Assembly: GCA_903881315.1 (NCBI GenBank)
Contig: CAIRSR010000149.1
Location: forward strand, 1 to 44,614
Source of the DNA: an uncultured Thiotrichales bacterium
Lineage (GTDB): Bacteria > Pseudomonadota > Gammaproteobacteria > CAIRSR01
Direction: 5' to 3'
DNA length: 44,614 nucleotides
The notes below the pieces were generated by a model. That model ran no database searches. It had not been told where the DNA came from and was given only the letters and a program-made list of their open reading frames with translations. The position numbers were made by a program, and so were the translations under genes. Shown here piece after piece: positions 36,129 through 44,572 of this stretch (position 1 is the first letter of the stretch; each line of letters opens with the position of its first letter).

Positions 36129-36774
36129 CGCCGAGATGATGTGTGATCGGGTGCTGGCAATAGCCGGCGTGGTACAAAGTGCGTTCCTCGTCCAGGAGTT
36201 GGCGCGTTACGGCACGATCCGTGAGGGTTCTGCGTTGCAGTCCTGCATCGAGAGCCTCTTCGTCACCAACCCCGAGACCACCCGCGAGGTCTATGGTGGC
36301 GTGGCGGGGGTGGCGATCGGGCTGCGCTTGGTGCGCCGTCACCTTGGTGGTACACCAGAGTCGCCGAGCACCAGCGAAGACCGCGAACGGGTGCGCTACT
36401 TTTTCTCGCTCCTCCAACTAGAGCGGCGCATACGACGACTTCCCCACATGCTCGATCACATCGGGGAAGGTATTGAGTTGGCGCACCAACAGGTACGTGC
36501 GTTTGGCGTTGCCACCCACCCCACTGTGATCGCAAGCCTTGCCGAGCTGTACCTGGCAACGGTGTCCACCCTGGGTTTTCGGATCCAGGTGCAGGGGAAT
36601 AAGACCCACCTTACCCACCCACAGAATGTGGATCTCGTGCGGGCCTTACTCCTGGCGGGTGTGCGTTCTGCGGTATTGCTGCGCCAACGGGGAGGACGGC
36701 GCTGGATGTTGCTGCTCCAACGTCCCGCCCTCCTCGAAGCAGCAGGACAGCTCCTGACCTCCCTCACCCACTAG
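36121..36774 (+). CDS. hflD: High frequency lysogenization protein HflD
   Basis: A 217-residue, mainly helical, membrane-associated protein, full length for HflD. In E. coli, HflD binds phage lambda CII and influences the lysogeny decision; its cellular role is not settled. Family features include DRVLAIAGVVQSAFLVQELA near the N-terminus, RYFFSLLQLERRIRR, and IQVQGNKTHLTHPQNVDLVR, LLLAGVRSAVLLRQRGGRRW at the C-terminus. The ATG at 36121 lies inside the end of mnmA (8-base overlap), showing translational coupling. This gene is the strongest single marker that the organism is a gammaproteobacterium. It is followed after 141 bases by rsmB; in E. coli the next gene is purB. Confidence 0.95.
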   Translation: MSNAEMMCDRVLAIAGVVQSAFLVQELARYGTIREGSALQSCIESLFVTNPETTREVYGGVAGVAIGLRLVRRHLGGTPESPSTSEDRERVRYFFSLLQLERRIRRLPHMLDHIGEGIELAHQQVRAFGVATHPTVIASLAELYLATVSTLGFRIQVQGNKTHLTHPQNVDLVRALLLAGVRSAVLLRQRGGRRWMLLLQRPALLEAAGQLLTSLTH

Positions 36775-36915
36775 AATGGCACACGGAACGCACCCAACAT
36801 GAAGGCAACGTCCCTCGTCCACCCCCGGTGGGCCGGATCCAACAAGCCAGTCCAGCAAGACACCCTGGCAGGGAACCCAATGCCCCCCTCTCTCTGCCGC
36901 TTGGCCTCCCACTAG

Positions 36916-38232
36916 ATGGCCACAACGCCGAGTCCGCGCGCCGCTGCCGCGCTCACCCTAGCGCAGGTGATTGGTGCCGAGCGCTCACTCACCGATGCCC
37001 TAGAGACCACAGCACAGCCGACCTCGTTGCGCGACCGAGCGCTCGCCCGCGAGTTGTGTTACGGCGTTCTGCGCCACGGCTTGTTGTTACAGGTGGTGTA
37101 CCGCGCCCTCGTAAAACGCCCACCCGCCAGCGACGCGCCTCTGTTGCAGAGCCTACTTCTCTGTGGCCTGTACCAGCTCATCCATCTCAACACACCACCA
37201 CACGCGGCGGTTGGCGCGACGGTCGCGGCGGCTGCCGAGTTGGGTCTGCCCTGGGCGAAAGGCTTTGTCAATGGCGTATTACGCGCCTTTCAGCGCGACG
37301 CCGAGGGTCTGTTGGTACGGGCCTCCCGCGCTGACCCTCCCGCAGCACTCGGTTGTCCGGCCTGGTGGCTCAGCGCCCTCCAGGCCGCCTATCCCCAACA
37401 ATGGGACACCGTGGTAGCAGCGGGTAATACCAGGCCGCCGCTTGTGTTGCGGATTAACCGCGAGCGGATTCGCCGCGACGACTATCTCGTGAGGCTCAAC
37501 GAGGCGGGCATCGGCGCTTCTGCCCATGCGGTGGTTGCCGGGGCGGTGGTGCTAGACGAGCCGCAGTCCGTTGAGACCATCCCCGGGTTTCGCGAGGGCC
37601 TCTGCTCGGTACAAGACGCCGCCGCGCAATTGGCCGCCCCCTTGTTGCTGGCCGATGGTGGGCTACGCATCCTGGATGCCTGTGCGGCCCCAGGCGGCAA
37701 GACCGGCCACCTACTAGAACTCCTCGCTGCCGGTGGCACGGTCACGGCCCTGGATAAAGACGCAAGCCGCCGCAGTCGGATCGACGAGAATCTCGCGCGT
37801 TTGCGGCTGTCCGCCCAGGTTGTGACCGGGGACGCGACACTCACCGATGATTGGTGGGATGGTCGCCCCTTCGATCGTATCCTGCTCGATGCCCCGTGCT
37901 CGGCGACCGGCATTGTGCGCCGCCACCCCGATATTAAGTGGTTGCGTCGTCCTGCCGACATAAGCAAACTGGCTGATTACCAGAAGCGCCTGTTGCAAGC
38001 GCTCTGGCCGTTGCTCGCCCCCCAGGGGCGGCTCTTGTACACCACCTGCTCGGTTTTGCCCGAAGAGAATGAAGGGGTAGTGCAAACCTTTCTCGCCGCG
38101 CACCCCGACGCCCGCGAGCAAGTGCTGGCGGTAGACTGGGGTGAAGCGCGTGTCATTGGCCGACAGGTACTGCCGGGTCAGAATGGCATGGATGGTTTTT
38201 ATTACGCCTGTCTTAATAAGGTTTCTGTCTAG
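36916..38232 (+). CDS. rsmB: 16S rRNA m5C967 methyltransferase RsmB
   Basis: A 438-residue enzyme that methylates C967 of 16S rRNA using S-adenosylmethionine. The N-terminal NusB-like RNA-binding domain (about 5-140; RALARELCYGVLRHGLLLQV, GYLKF-like GAVGATVAAAAELG region) is followed by a Rossmann methyltransferase domain with ILDACAAPGGKTGHLLELL (SAM binding), LDAPCSATGIVRRHPDIKW (about Cys327) and LLYTTCSVLPEENEGVV (about Cys378). Both cysteines needed for catalysis and product release are present. In relatives rsmB usually follows def and fmt; here hflD precedes it, so the usual neighbours are missing on the 5' side while the 3' neighbours (DUF4390, ntrY, ntrX) are conserved. The ribosome site is weak. 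Confidence 0.95.
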   Translation: MATTPSPRAAAALTLAQVIGAERSLTDALETTAQPTSLRDRALARELCYGVLRHGLLLQVVYRALVKRPPASDAPLLQSLLLCGLYQLIHLNTPPHAAVGATVAAAAELGLPWAKGFVNGVLRAFQRDAEGLLVRASRADPPAALGCPAWWLSALQAAYPQQWDTVVAAGNTRPPLVLRINRERIRRDDYLVRLNEAGIGASAHAVVAGAVVLDEPQSVETIPGFREGLCSVQDAAAQLAAPLLLADGGLRILDACAAPGGKTGHLLELLAAGGTVTALDKDASRRSRIDENLARLRLSAQVVTGDATLTDDWWDGRPFDRILLDAPCSATGIVRRHPDIKWLRRPADISKLADYQKRLLQALWPLLAPQGRLLYTTCSVLPEENEGVVQTFLAAHPDAREQVLAVDWGEARVIGRQVLPGQNGMDGFYYACLNKVSV

Positions 38233-38239
38233 ATCTGCG

Positions 38240-38851
38240 ATGCCAATCCCCCGCACCCTCACCATTGATTGGCTTCCTAGGTACCGCTGGGTCGTGTGGT
38301 GGCTGATGCTGCTCGCCTGGGGCATAACGGCAAGTGGCGCAGAAGAGGGGGGGTTTCGGGTGCGTAACGCAGAGACGACGCTCGTCGATGGCGTTTATCA
38401 ACTACGGGCGCACCTTGATCTACAACTGAGCGATGATGTATTGCAGGCGCTAGAAAGCGGTTTCCCTATTACGCTGGTTATCGATATCAATGTCGGGCGC
38501 AAACGTCCTTATTTCCTCTGGAACGATACCATTGCTACCCTAGAACAGCGCTATCGTCTCGAATACCATTCGCTGACCGAACAGTATCAGGTCACCAATC
38601 TAAACACCTCGGCCCAAGAGACCTACCCCGACCTCAATCTTGCCCTGCGTTCGATTGGCGAGATCGCCAATTTTCCCATGATCGATCGGCGGCTTTTACA
38701 TGGTCGGGCCCATTATGATGCGGGGCTCAGGGTACGCCTTGATATAGAATCCTTACCCACGCCACTGCGACTTGTCGCGTATCTCTCGCATGGTTGGCAT
38801 TTGGGAAGCGCCTGGTTTGTCTGGCCGCTGCTGATTGGTGCGCCGCAGTAA
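38240..38851 (+). CDS. DUF4390 domain protein
   Basis: A 203-residue protein of the DUF4390 family with an N-terminal hydrophobic signal or anchor (about 17-33, VVWWLMLLAWGITASGA), so it is probably exported to the periplasm. Conserved family stretches include FRVRNAETTLVDGVYQLRAH, ITLVIDINVGRKRPYFLW and ALRSIGEIANFPMIDRRLL. The function is unknown, but DUF4390 genes are regularly placed between rsmB and ntrY in gammaproteobacteria and betaproteobacteria, exactly as here. The start is ATG 38240, eight bases past the rsmB stop. An association with NtrY sensing is plausible from gene order only. Confidence 0.88.
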   Translation: MPIPRTLTIDWLPRYRWVVWWLMLLAWGITASGAEEGGFRVRNAETTLVDGVYQLRAHLDLQLSDDVLQALESGFPITLVIDINVGRKRPYFLWNDTIATLEQRYRLEYHSLTEQYQVTNLNTSAQETYPDLNLALRSIGEIANFPMIDRRLLHGRAHYDAGLRVRLDIESLPTPLRLVAYLSHGWHLGSAWFVWPLLIGAPQ

Positions 38852-38935
38852 TAGGGTTCTTGGTATATCAGACCGTTGCTGTAGCACACCCCGAAAATAA
38901 TGTATCACTAATTCCTTGAGCGCGAGCGTAAAACC

Positions 38936-41212
38936 GTGGTTGTCGTCTCCCATAAATATACTGTGCTGCCGGTAGTTATTCTCGCAACGCTGATGTTGGG
39001 GGCACTGTATCTACTCTCGTCTGCGACCCAGGGTACTGCCGAGTTTGGCCGCCTGTATTCTTGGTTGATTGTGAGCAATGCGCTGCTGCTGATCATTTTG
39101 GTGGTGCTGATTGGCACCAATATCCACCAATTGGCGGTGCAATACCGCGCAGGTACCATTGGTTCGCGCATGACGTTGCGCCTGGCCGTTGTCTTTGTGG
39201 TGTTGTCACTCGTGCCGGCCAGCACCGTATATTATTTTGCGCAAGGGTTTCTTGATCGGTCTATCGACAGTTGGTTCGACGCCCGCATTGGCAAAACCCT
39301 TGATGAGAGTCTCGACCTGGGCCGCACCGCGCTCGATGAAGCGATGCGTGAGCGCCTAACCCAAGTCACCCGCCTTGCCCCCGAACTTTCTGAGACAACC
39401 GCACGCATGGCGGTGCTGGTGCTGGATGACCTACGCAGTCGTAGCGGTGCCACCGAGATGACCCTACTCACCCCAAGCGGTGAGTACATCGCAGCCAGTC
39501 ATATCGACTCGACCATGATGATACCGCACCACTTAAGCGAGAATGTTCTGCAGCGGGTGCGCCAAGACGATTCCTTCGTTGGCCTGGTGCCAGCCGCTAA
39601 GGCGACTGGCGTCGGTATGCAGGTACGGGTCGCCATCAAGGTGTTTACCACAAGTCCCATCATGGGCAACACCCACCTCATCCTCCACGCGCTGTTCCCC
39701 ATCACCGAGCGCCTTGCCGCTCTTGCTACCAGTGTGCAGGGTGCGTACAACCAATACCGCGAGCTGTCTTTTTTGCGTCAGCCGCTGAAATTTAGTTTCT
39801 CACTCACGCTTTCGTTGGTGCTGGTGCTTTCGTTGGCCATGGCAGTGTGGGCTGCCTTCTTCTCGGCAAGGCACCTGGTAGCGCCGGTATCCAATCTGGC
39901 ACGCGCCATCCGCTCGGTTGCGGCTGGCAACTACGATGTGCGCCTCCCATCCCCGACCAACGATGAACTCGGGCTCTTGACCACGTCCTTCAATGACATG
40001 ATCGAAAAGATCGCCCTGGCCCGCGACGCCGCTCATCGCAGCCAGACCGAGGTCGAGGGGCAACGCACCTACCTAGAGGCCATCCTAGCCCACCTGTCCT
40101 CGGGGGTTGTGACCCTCGACCCGAGCCGCACCTTGCGTAGTGCCAACCGTGCCGTTAGCCAGATCCTCGGGGTAGACCTTGAGCAGGGTCTCACCCTCAC
40201 GCAGTTGAGCCACGATTACCCCTACCTGATGCCGCTCGTTGAGATCCTAGAAAACCACCTAACGGCGGGGTCGGCCAACTGGCGTCAGGAGATTACCTTC
40301 GCACGTCCCGGCACTGGCGGACGCCAGGTGTTGATGTGTCACGGCACCATTCTGACTGGGTTGGCCGGGATGGAGCAGGGGCAGGTGGTGGTCGTCGATG
40401 ACATTACGACGCTGCTACAGGCACAACGCGCCATGGCTTGGGGCGAGGTCGCACGTCGTCTCGCCCACGAGATCAAAAACCCGCTCACCCCCATTCAACT
40501 GTCTGCCGAGCGACTGCGCCACAAATACCTAAAGCGCATGAATGCCGAGGATGCCGAGATCCTAAAGCGCCTCACCCATACCATCATCCAACAGGTTGAT
40601 GTGATGAAAGAGATGGTAAACGCCTTTTCGGAATACGCTCGCACCCCCAAGATGGAGCCTCGTCCGCTGCAGCTCAACACGGTCATCAACGAGGTGCTCG
40701 ATCTCTATCGGGGTGGCCAAGAGGGGCCGAGCTTTGTCCTCGACCTCGATCCCGCGCTCAATATGCTCGAGGCAGATCCCGGGCGGATGCGCCAACTGTT
40801 GCACAATCTCATCAAAAATGCCCTTGAGGCAGTGGGCGGCCTAGAGAATGCGCGCATCGTCCTCAGAACCACCACGCTCGTCCAGGAGGGCCGCCGGTGC
40901 GTAGAATTGCGGGTGGAGGACAGCGGCCCAGGCATTCCGCCGCAGATCATGGATCGTTTGTTTGAGCCCTATGTAACGACCAAGGTACGTGGCACTGGCC
41001 TTGGTTTGGCCATCGTCAAGCGGATCATTGAGGAGCACGGCGGTTGGATCTGGGCAGAAAACCGCGACACTGGCGGTGCCACCATTGTGGTGCGCTTGCT
41101 CGCCCTTGAGGGTGAGGCGCTGCACCGATCGGATACCGCGCCGGTTGAACCAATGCTTGAAACTACCCATATTGAGCAAAAACGGGATACCATTAACGAC
41201 CATTCCCTGTAA
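38936..41212 (+). CDS. ntrY: NtrY-family sensor histidine kinase
   Basis: A 758-residue membrane sensor kinase. Three hydrophobic helices lie near the N-terminus (about 10-31, 42-62, 80-100), then an extracytoplasmic region of ~180 residues, a further helix (about 285-310), a HAMP linker (RHLVAPVSNLARAIRSVAAG), a PAS domain (YLEAILAHLSSGVVTLDPSR), the phosphoacceptor helix RRLAHEIKNPLTPIQLSAER (His near 510), and an ATPase domain with LLHNLIKNALEAVGG, VEDSGPGIPPQ and GTGLGLAIVKRIIEEHGG. NtrY phosphorylates NtrX, and in different bacteria the pair responds to nitrogen or redox/oxygen status. The first usable start is GTG 38936; an in-frame ATG at 38900 is cut off two codons later by TAA, so the N-terminus is uncertain. 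Confidence 0.9.
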   Translation: MVVVSHKYTVLPVVILATLMLGALYLLSSATQGTAEFGRLYSWLIVSNALLLIILVVLIGTNIHQLAVQYRAGTIGSRMTLRLAVVFVVLSLVPASTVYYFAQGFLDRSIDSWFDARIGKTLDESLDLGRTALDEAMRERLTQVTRLAPELSETTARMAVLVLDDLRSRSGATEMTLLTPSGEYIAASHIDSTMMIPHHLSENVLQRVRQDDSFVGLVPAAKATGVGMQVRVAIKVFTTSPIMGNTHLILHALFPITERLAALATSVQGAYNQYRELSFLRQPLKFSFSLTLSLVLVLSLAMAVWAAFFSARHLVAPVSNLARAIRSVAAGNYDVRLPSPTNDELGLLTTSFNDMIEKIALARDAAHRSQTEVEGQRTYLEAILAHLSSGVVTLDPSRTLRSANRAVSQILGVDLEQGLTLTQLSHDYPYLMPLVEILENHLTAGSANWRQEITFARPGTGGRQVLMCHGTILTGLAGMEQGQVVVVDDITTLLQAQRAMAWGEVARRLAHEIKNPLTPIQLSAERLRHKYLKRMNAEDAEILKRLTHTIIQQVDVMKEMVNAFSEYARTPKMEPRPLQLNTVINEVLDLYRGGQEGPSFVLDLDPALNMLEADPGRMRQLLHNLIKNALEAVGGLENARIVLRTTTLVQEGRRCVELRVEDSGPGIPPQIMDRLFEPYVTTKVRGTGLGLAIVKRIIEEHGGWIWAENRDTGGATIVVRLLALEGEALHRSDTAPVEPMLETTHIEQKRDTINDHSL

Positions 41213-41250
41213 AACTACTGTTTTGCCAAGACAGGACCTACCGAACGCCC

Positions 41251-42621
41251 ATGACCGCGCCCTACATCCTGGTAGTAGATGATGAACCGGATATCCGTGC
41301 CCTCGTGAAAGAGATCCTCGAAGACGAAGGCTACGAGATCGGGATTGCCGAGAACGGCAGTCAGGCCCGTGACCGCCGCCGTGAGCGTCGCCCGGACTTG
41401 GTGTTGCTGGATATCTGGATGCCCGATCTGGATGGGATCACGCTGCTAAAAGAGTGGGTAGACGAGGGCGGGGTCAAGACTCCGGTTATCATGATGTCAG
41501 GCCATGGCACCGTCGAGACCGCCGTAGAGGCGACCCGCAGCGGTGCCTATGATTTTCTAGAGAAACCGCTCTCGATGGCGAAACTCTTGCTCACCGTAGA
41601 GCGTGCCCTCGAGAACGCACGTCTCCAGCAAGAGAATCTCGGGCTGAAACGCCAGTCAACCACGGTCGCCGAGCCGATTGGCCGCAGCCCGGCGATGAAC
41701 GCCCTGCGCGAGCAGGTGCGACGCATCGCAAACCACGATACCTCGGTGCTCATCACCGGCGAGCCTGGCAGCGGCAAGGAGGTCTTTTCGCGCTATCTTC
41801 ATGCCAACAGCGCCCGTCGCAGCCATCCTTTTGTCGATGTCACGGTGGCGGGCGTGGTGCGCGAAAACGCTGCCGTAGAGTTATTCGGCATAGAAGAAGG
41901 CGACCGCATCCACTATGGTCGTCTTGAGCAGGCGCGTGGCGGCATCCTGTTCCTAAACGATATCGCCGACATGGATCTCGCGACCCAGGGCCGCTTGTTG
42001 TCAGCGCTAGAAGGCCGCACCTTCTTGCGGGTGGGTGGTGCCGAGCCTATCCATGTCAACGTCCGCATCATTGCCAGCACCCACCATAACCTCGAAGAAG
42101 AGGTGAGTTCGGGGCGCTTCCGCGAAGACCTCTATTATCACCTCAATGTCGTGCCGCTGCATGTGCCGTCGTTGCGCGACCACTGCGAGGACGTGCCGGA
42201 TCTCATCAACTACTACGTCAACCTGTTCGTGGGACAAGAGGGCCTTCCCTACCGCAGCTTCTCGGTCGCGGTGCAGAATCGCCTCCGCAACCACTCTTGG
42301 CCCGGCAATGTCCGCGAGCTTAAAAACCTCGTGCAGCGCCTGCTCATCTTGGGGATACGCGCCGAGATAGAACTAGACGAACTGGAGCGCGCCCTTGGCA
42401 CCCCCATGCGGCGCACCAACCCACCCGAGCCAGGCGAATCGAGCTGGCTTGACCTCCCACTCCGCGAGGCGCGTGATATGTTCGAGAAGGTCTATCTCGA
42501 GCATCATCTGTATCTGTCGGGGGGGAGTGTGGCGCGCCTCGCCAAACAAACCGGCATGGAGCGCACCCACCTCTATCGCAAACTCCGGGCCTTGGGCATT
42601 GAGGTGAAGGGGACAAAGTGA
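41251..42621 (+). CDS. ntrX: NtrX-family response regulator with degenerate AAA+ domain
   Basis: A 456-residue regulator and the expected partner of NtrY. The receiver domain is normal (Asp10, Asp11, phosphoacceptor Asp54 in LVLLDIWMPDLDG, Lys in FLEKPLS). The central AAA+ domain keeps Walker A (GEPGSGKE, about 170) but has no GAFTGA loop: ELFGIEEG runs directly into DRIHYGRLEQ. Walker B reads FLNDIADM instead of FLDEIGDM, and the arginine-finger region reads FREDLYYHLN. A Fis-type helix-turn-helix ends the protein (GGSVARLAKQTGMERTHLYR). Without GAFTGA it should not open sigma-54 polymerase; NtrX proteins lacking this loop are known from other proteobacteria and act differently. The 3' part (42510-42551) recurs at the window edge. 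Confidence 0.92.
   Translation: MTAPYILVVDDEPDIRALVKEILEDEGYEIGIAENGSQARDRRRERRPDLVLLDIWMPDLDGITLLKEWVDEGGVKTPVIMMSGHGTVETAVEATRSGAYDFLEKPLSMAKLLLTVERALENARLQQENLGLKRQSTTVAEPIGRSPAMNALREQVRRIANHDTSVLITGEPGSGKEVFSRYLHANSARRSHPFVDVTVAGVVRENAAVELFGIEEGDRIHYGRLEQARGGILFLNDIADMDLATQGRLLSALEGRTFLRVGGAEPIHVNVRIIASTHHNLEEEVSSGRFREDLYYHLNVVPLHVPSLRDHCEDVPDLINYYVNLFVGQEGLPYRSFSVAVQNRLRNHSWPGNVRELKNLVQRLLILGIRAEIELDELERALGTPMRRTNPPEPGESSWLDLPLREARDMFEKVYLEHHLYLSGGSVARLAKQTGMERTHLYRKLRALGIEVKGTK
42510..42551 (+). repeat. ntrX 3' segment duplicated at window end (copy 1)
   Basis: This 42-base stretch within ntrX, coding for LSGGSVARLAKQ of the helix-turn-helix, is repeated at 44573-44614 in the same orientation with a single difference. 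See the second copy. Confidence 0.9.
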
Positions 42622-42679
42622 GATGGTGCCCCGCATACCAACGACCCGGCAACACCTTTTACGGTAGACGCATCGCCCA

Positions 42680-43618
42680 ATGAAACATCGTATAGACCCA
42701 AAAGTGGATTGTGTTTTTAAGGCATTGCTCGGCTCGGAGGAGAACCGTAATCTTCTCGTCCATTTTCTGAATGCCATTCTTGCGAGCGACCTGACAGCCC
42801 CCATTACTGCCGTTGAGATCCTGAATCCATACAACGAGCGGGAGTTTCTGGGCGATAAGCTCAGCGTTGTTGATGTCAAGGCGCGTGATGCCCATGGTCA
42901 GATCTACCAGGTCGAGATCCAGTTGCGGAGCTACGGCCACCTGCCCACCCGCATCCTCTATAATTGGGCTGACGTTTATAGCCAGCAACTACAGAGCGGG
43001 AATGACTATAGCCTGCTAAGACCTACCTACGCCATCTGGTTGCTCGGCGAGAACCTGATCCCAACGGACAGTGCTTACCGCCATGTCTACAAGTTTCGTG
43101 ACGAACAGGGCGGCGTGCTGATCAACCACGGCGGCATCTGGATCTTGGAGCTAGAGAAGTTCTCGGCGCACTGTGTCGAGACAGAACAGCAGCGCTGGCT
43201 GCGGTTTTTCCGGGACGGCGGACAGCTAGACGACAACAAGCTACCCGATTGGATGAATACCCCAGAAATGAGGCAAGCCATGAGCACACTACGCAAATTC
43301 TCCGAGAAAGAACGCGACTACCACGCCTACCAAGCCCGCCAGAACTTTATCCGCGAGCAGAATACTATTCAATGGGAGCGGGAGCAGGCTTTGAAAGAAA
43401 AGGACGAGGCCTTGAAAGAGAAGGACGAGGCCTTGAAGGAAAAGGACGAGGCCTTGAAGGAAAAGGACGAGGCCTTGAAAGAGAAGGACGAGGCCTTGAA
43501 GGAAAAGGACGAGGCCCTGGGTATCGCGTTGCGAGAGAAAAGGGAAAAGGATGAGGCTTTATCCGAAATAGAACGACTCAAAGCGTTATTGGCTAATGGT
43601 GCCGCCGATCTGCATTGA
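42680..43618 (+). CDS. Rpn family PD-(D/E)XK nuclease (putative transposase) with heptad-repeat tail
   Basis: A 312-residue protein of the Rpn/PD-(D/E)XK transposase-like family (PF12784 type). E. coli Rpn proteins are DNA nucleases that promote RecA-independent recombination. The N-terminal domain (1-~200) starts MKHRIDPKVDCVFKALLGSE and contains the nuclease motif VVDVKARDAHGQIYQVEIQL (Asp65 and Glu79-x-Gln81). FRDGGQLDDNKLPDWM and MRQAMSTLRKFSEKE follow, as usual. The C-terminal part carries six perfect heptads ALKEKDE (21-base repeats, 43388-43513), a charged coiled coil. It lies 58 bases after ntrX, where trkA is common in relatives, and so looks like an insertion into a conserved neighbourhood. 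The ATG at 42680 is the family start. Confidence 0.9.
   Translation: MKHRIDPKVDCVFKALLGSEENRNLLVHFLNAILASDLTAPITAVEILNPYNEREFLGDKLSVVDVKARDAHGQIYQVEIQLRSYGHLPTRILYNWADVYSQQLQSGNDYSLLRPTYAIWLLGENLIPTDSAYRHVYKFRDEQGGVLINHGGIWILELEKFSAHCVETEQQRWLRFFRDGGQLDDNKLPDWMNTPEMRQAMSTLRKFSEKERDYHAYQARQNFIREQNTIQWEREQALKEKDEALKEKDEALKEKDEALKEKDEALKEKDEALKEKDEALGIALREKREKDEALSEIERLKALLANGAADLH
43388..43513 (+). repeat. Six tandem 21-base repeats in the Rpn gene
   Basis: Six in-frame copies of a 21-base unit encode ALKEKDE. The copies differ only at synonymous third positions (aaa/aag, gaa/gag, gct/gcc), in two alternating types, showing expansion by unequal exchange or slippage under selection for the peptide. 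A seventh, degenerate unit (ALREKREKDE) follows. Confidence 0.95.
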
Positions 43619-43744
43619 TGGCGGTGTATGTCGGTTTATCCGACAGATAGCTGCCAGGTAAGGGGTGTCGGAGTATCCGATATTTTTGTTCAACAATCAC
43701 GACATCGATCGGCAACCCGCCAGGTAGGTGCCGGAAAGGTCGTC

Positions 43745-43785
43745 GCTATCGAATAACGTCGATGCCCTATCGAATAATGGCGATA
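43745..43785. repeat. Two direct repeats before the PilZ gene
   Basis: The motif ctatcgaataa followed by g-x-cgat occurs twice, at about 43746-43762 and 43766-43782, in the 244-base gap between the Rpn and PilZ genes. The spacing of 20 bases (about two helical turns) would suit a dimeric regulator. No family is recognised. Confidence 0.45.
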
Positions 43786-43820
43786 CCCATTTGGGTAGTT
43801 ACGCTGGATATGTTGAGCGC

Positions 43821-43826
43821 TATAAT
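43821..43826 (+). promoter_or_regulatory. Candidate -10 element of the PilZ gene
   Basis: A perfect TATAAT lies 37 bases before the PilZ start codon. No clear -35 hexamer at 16-18 bases was found, so activation by a regulator binding the upstream direct repeats is possible (inference). Confidence 0.4.
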
Positions 43827-43862
43827 AGGACATCTAATGTAATGTGATAGGTGGTTCTCGGC

Positions 43863-44195
43863 ATGAGTGCGCGTCTGATTCATGGCACAAGAAGCAAGCG
43901 ATATGAATGCAATATCCCCGTCGCGGTGGTAGTGGAAGGGTGGGGGGAGGTGTCGGCTATCTCGGTGGACATCAGCACCAACGGGATGAGACTGGTGAGT
44001 AAGGAAGAGATTGTAGTGGGGCAGTGTGTAATGGTTCGCTTCACGCCTCACCCGCTGCTAGGGGTTGTGGCAATGAGGGCCGTCGTTCGCTGGGTTCAGA
44101 ATCGCCTTGTCGGGTTATTTTTCGTCGATGGCGCGATGGAAATTCCAGAATCCTACCTTGCCTTGCTTGGGAGGCGGGAATTGTTGGTAGCGTAG
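43863..44195 (+). CDS. PilZ domain protein
   Basis: A 110-residue protein consisting of one PilZ domain, the common cyclic-di-GMP receptor fold. DISTNGMRLVS matches the (D/N)xSxxG motif, and VRFTPHPLLGVVAMRAVVRW and RLVGLFFV fit the following strands. The N-terminal Arg motif (RxxxR, which grips the ligand) is imperfect: RSKRYECNIPV has Cys where the second Arg is expected, so cyclic-di-GMP binding is uncertain. The ATG at 43863 has GGTGG upstream; a GTG at 43851 is an alternative. The next gene, 71 bases on, encodes a STAS protein, suggesting a small signalling unit that may touch motility or biofilm control (inference). Confidence 0.82.
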   Translation: MSARLIHGTRSKRYECNIPVAVVVEGWGEVSAISVDISTNGMRLVSKEEIVVGQCVMVRFTPHPLLGVVAMRAVVRWVQNRLVGLFFVDGAMEIPESYLALLGRRELLVA

Positions 44196-44266
44196 GTTCT
44201 TAGTGCGTACAGCAAGGACATAGCGCCAGATCAATGATCTGGCAAGTAGTTAGAGGGTTCCAGCCA

Positions 44267-44572
44267 ATGCCAATCCATGTCGCCATTGACGATAAGAAAG
44301 CAACAATCACGCCCAGGGGAAATCTCGATCGTAGTATAGGCCGCGCATTCCGAGAGAGCTATGAGCTACTGCTCTGTAGGCAAAGAGTAGACCGGATAGA
44401 CGTTGATCTTGGCGCGGTGGATTATGTGGATAGTTCTGCGTTGGGTTATCTCCTTATTCTCCGTGAGAAGACAGAGGACGCCGAGATAACAGTCCGTCTC
44501 GTGAATAGTCAAGGGATTGTCAGAGCACTCCTAGAGATGGCAGGCTTCCATCAGTTGTTTGCGGTGCGGTAG
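44267..44572 (+). CDS. STAS domain protein (anti-sigma factor antagonist type)
   Basis: A 101-residue single STAS domain, as in SpoIIAA/RsbV-type antagonists that bind anti-sigma factor kinases. The conserved core VDLGAVDYVDSSALGYLLIL contains the Asp-Ser-Ser site phosphorylated by the partner kinase, and GNLDRSIGRAF and LLEMAGFHQLF match the family. The ATG at 44267 has GAGGG about eight bases upstream; an upstream extension of the frame lacks family similarity. No anti-sigma kinase or phosphatase is in the window; it may lie beyond the edge or be replaced by a HATPase protein elsewhere. It follows the PilZ gene on the same strand. Confidence 0.87.
   Translation: MPIHVAIDDKKATITPRGNLDRSIGRAFRESYELLLCRQRVDRIDVDLGAVDYVDSSALGYLLILREKTEDAEITVRLVNSQGIVRALLEMAGFHQLFAVR

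Noticed and set aside
43388-43513. CRISPR-like or non-coding repeats
   Set aside because: The 21-base units are contiguous, in frame and encode a coiled coil inside the Rpn protein.
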